From contig DQOT01000371.1 in NCBI GenBank assembly GCA_015658495.1, positions 1-16,545 on the forward strand: 16,545 bases of DNA, given 5' to 3'. Below the pieces are notes generated by a model that saw only the letters and a list, made by a program, of their open reading frames with translations, made no database searches and was not told where the DNA came from. The stretch comes from Fidelibacterota bacterium (GTDB lineage: Bacteria; Fidelibacterota; Marinisomatia; Marinisomatales; UBA1611). Position numbers and translations under genes: made by a program. This document shows, one piece after another, positions 15,601 through 16,545 of this stretch. Positions within the stretch are counted from its first letter, which is position 1, and the number at the start of each line of letters is the position of its first letter.

Positions 15601-15953
15601 TCATAACAGTATTTCATGGATTTGGCCAGTTCACCGGATATACAGTTGCCTTGGATGAAGAAATAGGTATTCCTGGTAAATTTGCTTTACATCCGAACTT
15701 CCCGAATCCATTTAATCCTTCAACAATGATCGCTTATGATCTGCCTGAAGCGTCAGACGTTCGCTTAGAGATTTATGATCTCATTGGAAGGAACATCAAT
15801 ACGGTTGTTAATCAAAACAAGCCTGCCGGCCGCCATTTCATCATCTGGAATGCAAATGATTATCTTGGCAATCAGGTCAGTGCTGGTGTTTACCTTTACA
15901 GACTGCAAGCAGGGAATAAGATTTTCACACGGAAAATGATCCTAATGAAATAA
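12612..15953 (+). CDS. Secreted multidomain cohesin-like protein with type IX-like sorting domain
   Basis: 1113 residues. Signal peptide 1-23 (ending AGMVFA). Two cohesin-like beta-sandwich domains follow (about 25-157 and 158-293); both show 'GG.QFD' near the start and 'AGDGAILN'-like strands later. A fibronectin III domain begins at 297 (LEAQDGMDAQVLLTWDPP) but is interrupted at about 326-480 by a choice-of-anchor J/MAM-like domain (EDFELGEIPEGWTV ... SGWAIDDVFITF). It resumes to about 600 with AYKVYRSYNPDSDF and TYYYYVTAIYPDGSESGP. Three more cohesin-like domains fill 601-733, 734-872 and 873-1012. The end (1023-1113) is the sorting domain HPNFPNPFNPSTMIAYDL ... GVYLYRLQAGNKIFTRKM, expected to route the protein through type IX-like secretion. 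No catalytic residues are apparent; a surface-binding or scaffold role is inferred. GGAG at 12602-12605 supports this start over Met4. Acidic and Cys-poor, as for surface proteins. Not an operon with secA (214-bp gap). Confidence 0.85.
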   Translation: MILMRKTINALFISILLAGMVFANVIVSLSDVEVDGYTEDIIVSVNLSNPDDGVGGFQFDVIALPTLVELSGVTPLDEENFSADYTVFDDGSGRIVFYSNNATGIGAGGDGVVLNLHFDGSDILSASLDLDMYALAVSDEDGNVLESSAEGGSITIGDVVTISATTDTGDVNEEVFLDINLENPGVVGGLQFDLYDTPDYLDVTAFSTTDRTSGFSVDFTVLDNGMTRVIMYDANNGNIDAGDGAILNMTMVVHNNAYNSNVGVNFDNVIVTDEIGGTYWVAGADSGTVTVTPGYIEEPHNLEAQDGMDAQVLLTWDPPYGPIPEDFVEDFELGEIPEGWTVTTNSAQGWFITQDGSSAFWTIPSHTWYMCSNDDMADDDGSVDYLVTPPLNVSGAQTITLNFASYYTGAYSQTAHIEVSTDGTNFTEVSQLEPSAEWVTETVDLSEHAGVPNLYIAFHSNDNGVWASGWAIDDVFITFAARDVARIDHYELTELGEWAITAPKEDVISEYSGGIPHELIVDLDYPVVNENRPVDIDAYKVYRSYNPDSDFEEIVETDGNTTTYLDENVVNSTTYYYYVTAIYPDGSESGPTNTASATPVEWVELWMDDGSSLTGQMDTLDFYINNETNLGLFYFEIMDYPDVINSINIFPTDRTANWSIEISNQGNGTIAITGISLGGPLTAGDGAVCSAILYPDADEAMTVSLSYTNATAVQDMNFTSLNWTSESGTYEVGIETQYVTLTGGYGDDGSSFTSSLILDNTQPVYGLHLDIAANPPFMIGTEVNVSGAHDFSEWEVSGMVIGNFYRVTMVNNAHNAPINPGISHIADVTFEIPVGIPDGSEVILDLQDAEITDINDLPMHTVSIPGNVYIGIPPVAYTIQNVSSTLVPGGTGTFEINLDNTELVGTMQFTLVEMPESMTVTNVIPVGRFDDGIVDGSSEELDDGTYYFLGYDFSSGIEAGSGPILEFEVQFDDNLYNSSIIMSMAGYAAGDAGANPLITVFHGFGQFTGYTVALDEEIGIPGKFALHPNFPNPFNPSTMIAYDLPEASDVRLEIYDLIGRNINTVVNQNKPAGRHFIIWNANDYLGNQVSAGVYLYRLQAGNKIFTRKMILMK

Positions 15954-15954
15954 T

Positions 15955-15972
15955 TTGATCTTTTAAGATCAA
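15955..15972. repeat. Palindrome directly after the secreted-protein stop codon
   Basis: TTGATCTT-TT-AAGATCAA is an 8-bp perfect dyad starting one base after the TAA. It may act as a 3' stabilising hairpin ahead of the main terminator. Confidence 0.55.
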
Positions 15973-15978
15973 TAAAAT

Positions 15979-16008
15979 AAAAAAGCCCCGCAAATGCGGG
16001 GCTTTTTT
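15979..16008 (+). terminator. Strong rho-independent terminator, bidirectional
   Basis: A perfect stem, AAAAAAGCCCCGC paired with GCGGGGCTTTTTT around an AAAT loop. The GC-rich core is followed by a six-T run, and the six As give an equivalent T run on the other strand. It ends transcription of the secreted-protein gene and shields the tRNA locus from read-through. Confidence 0.95.
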
Positions 16009-16045
16009 ATTTGATGAAAGTTGTAATTTCCCACCCCAATTTTAT

Positions 16046-16072
16046 GCCGCGGTGGTGGAATTGCCCGCCAGA
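16046..16072 (+). pseudogene. Remnant of a tRNA-Leu 5' half
   Basis: GCCGCGGTGGTGGAATTG (16046-16063) is identical to the first 18 bases of the tRNA-Leu at 16165. After a shortened D-loop (two bases in place of seven) CGCCAGA recurs at 16066-16072. Beyond this, similarity stops: no matching anticodon arm, variable arm or acceptor 3' strand is found, so it cannot fold as a tRNA. The start-to-start distance is 119 bp. The region can instead form another stem (GGAATTGC with GCAATCC at 16092-16098, one bulged A), so a small derived RNA is possible. A decayed tandem tRNA copy or an integration scar fits best. Confidence 0.6.
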
Positions 16073-16164
16073 CTGAAGTCATTCGAACAGGCCCGTCCGG
16101 CGCAATCCGCAGGATGAAGATTGAATAGACATGCTACTGCGATAGAATTGGTTTTTTGAAATAG

Positions 16165-16247
16165 GCCGCGGTGGTGGAATTGGTAGACACGCCAGATTTA
16201 GGATCTGGTGCCCTTTGGGTGTGAAGGTTCGAGCCCTTTCCGCGGTA
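16165..16247 (+). tRNA. tRNA-Leu (anticodon UAG)
   Basis: 83 nt cloverleaf. The acceptor is GCCGCGG with CCGCGGT (a G-U closing pair). The D-arm region holds TGGTGGAATTGGTAGACACG. The anticodon stem CCAGA/TCTGG encloses the loop TTTAGGA, giving anticodon UAG, which reads CUN codons. A long class II variable arm (CCC-TTT-GGG) and T-loop TTCGAGC are present; the T-stem GAAGG/CCTTT has one wobble. Discriminator A is at 16247. CCA is not encoded (CAC follows), so it must be added enzymatically. It stands alone, downstream of the terminator at 15979-16008. Confidence 0.95.
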
Positions 16248-16545
16248 CACCGATTTAAGCCTTGTTTCTTTGACGAGAGATGAGGCTTTATTGCTTTGTA
16301 TAGCTGTTTTGAAACAGTCGGTTATTTAGTTCAATAAACGGCTAAAATTAGCCATTTCTGCTTGCATATCACTTGCATTGATAAAACAAACAGAAACGAG
16401 CAGGGGCTGTCAGCCACATTAGATTTCAACGAAAGTGAACCCCTATGGGGTGAAATCTGATGGGGTGACCTTCCTTGTATATTGAGTGTATCCATTCTAA
16501 ACTAATTTTAATTAATTAGGGAAGAATATTCACACTATTCTAAAA
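16248..16545. other. Gene-free tail with several dyads
   Basis: No convincing coding frame is seen in these 298 bp. Inverted repeats: AAGCCT (16257-16262) with AGGCTT (16283-16288), followed by TATTGCTTT, possibly a weak terminator behind the tRNA; CTGTTT-TG-AAACAG (16304-16317); GGCTAA-AA-TTAGCC (16340-16353); CTAATT with AATTAG (16502-16519); and AGAATA with TATTCT (16523-16541). A longer RNA-like hairpin at 16409-16469 is listed separately. This is probably the regulatory region of a gene to the right of the window. Confidence 0.5.
16409..16469 (+). ncRNA. Long structured stem-loop, possible leader RNA
   Basis: CATTAGATTTCA (16417-16428) pairs with TGAAATCTGATG (16451-16462), twelve base pairs with one G-U. 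Inside, CCCC-TAT-GGGG (16440-16450) makes a tight apical hairpin, leaving an eleven-base one-sided bulge (ACGAAAGTGAA). Outside, GTCA (16409-16412) pairs with TGAC (16466-16469), with CC/GG between. This is too long and regular to be likely by chance. I do not recognise it as a known riboswitch. The strand is a guess, since a hairpin looks alike on both. A transposon-end or REP-type hairpin is the main alternative. Confidence 0.45.

Noticed and set aside
16046..16164. A second functional tRNA-Leu
   Set aside because: Only the 5' half matches; the D-loop is deleted and no anticodon arm or 3' acceptor strand can be paired.
1..16545. CRISPR array, insertion sequence, prophage or defence system
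   Set aside because: No regularly spaced repeats, transposase, integrase or phage-type genes were found in either strand; the repeats seen are single pairs.

Overview
The window (about 44% GC by eye) looks like a chromosomal segment of a Gram-negative, didermic bacterium of the Fibrobacterota/Bacteroidota/Ignavibacteria/Marinimicrobia type. My best guess is Candidatus Marinimicrobia (SAR406 / Neomarinimicrobiota). The main clue is the C-terminus of the large secreted protein at 12612-15953. It carries the FPNPFNPST-type sorting domain used for type IX-like secretion in these phyla. The SecA has an enlarged central region like Bacteroidetes-type SecA, and several envelope lipoproteins are present. 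The phylum call is inference from sequence flavour only.

Left part, minus strand (1-3307). Reading right to left there is a TatT-like lipoprotein (2444-3307), then a 186-bp gap holding a perfect 19-bp inverted repeat. A tightly coupled cluster follows: CBS-pair protein (1844-2257), small TPR-like exported protein (1545-1847), CsgG/LpoB-like lipoprotein (928-1545) and a YciI-family gene (610-927) broken by an in-frame TGA. The first two junctions overlap by 1-4 nt and the third abuts. At the left edge is the N-terminal part of a secreted Ca2+-dependent phosphoinositide-type phospholipase C (1-533).

Central part, plus strand (3367-12397). PhoH ATPase is followed by a run of genes starting at 4446: thiolase, acyl-CoA dehydrogenase, class II branched-chain aminotransferase, leucine-type dehydrogenase, NusB and SecA. 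The first three are joined by ATGA overlaps and the others by gaps of 4-5 nt or an overlap, so they may form one transcript. The four enzymes fit oxidative use of Leu/Ile/Val: deamination by IlvE or LeuDH, dehydrogenation of the branched acyl-CoA, and thiolysis. No branched-chain ketoacid dehydrogenase lies in the window. NusB and SecA are housekeeping genes appended to this set.

Right part (12398-16545). A 214-bp non-coding gap holds a 17-nt-spaced direct repeat but no promoter I can assign. It precedes a 1113-residue secreted modular protein: five cohesin-like domains, a fibronectin III domain that appears split by a jelly-roll 'choice-of-anchor J' domain, and the sorting tail. The gene ends in a palindrome and a strong bidirectional terminator. 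Then come an apparent remnant of a tRNA-Leu 5' half, an intact tRNA-Leu(UAG), and a 298-bp gene-free tail with several dyads and one long RNA-like stem-loop.

No CRISPR array, insertion sequence, transposase, phage gene or rRNA was seen. The most unusual items are the interrupted yciI, the duplicated tRNA 5' half, the split domain architecture of the secreted protein, the SecA without a zinc-binding tail, and the two structured intergenic regions.
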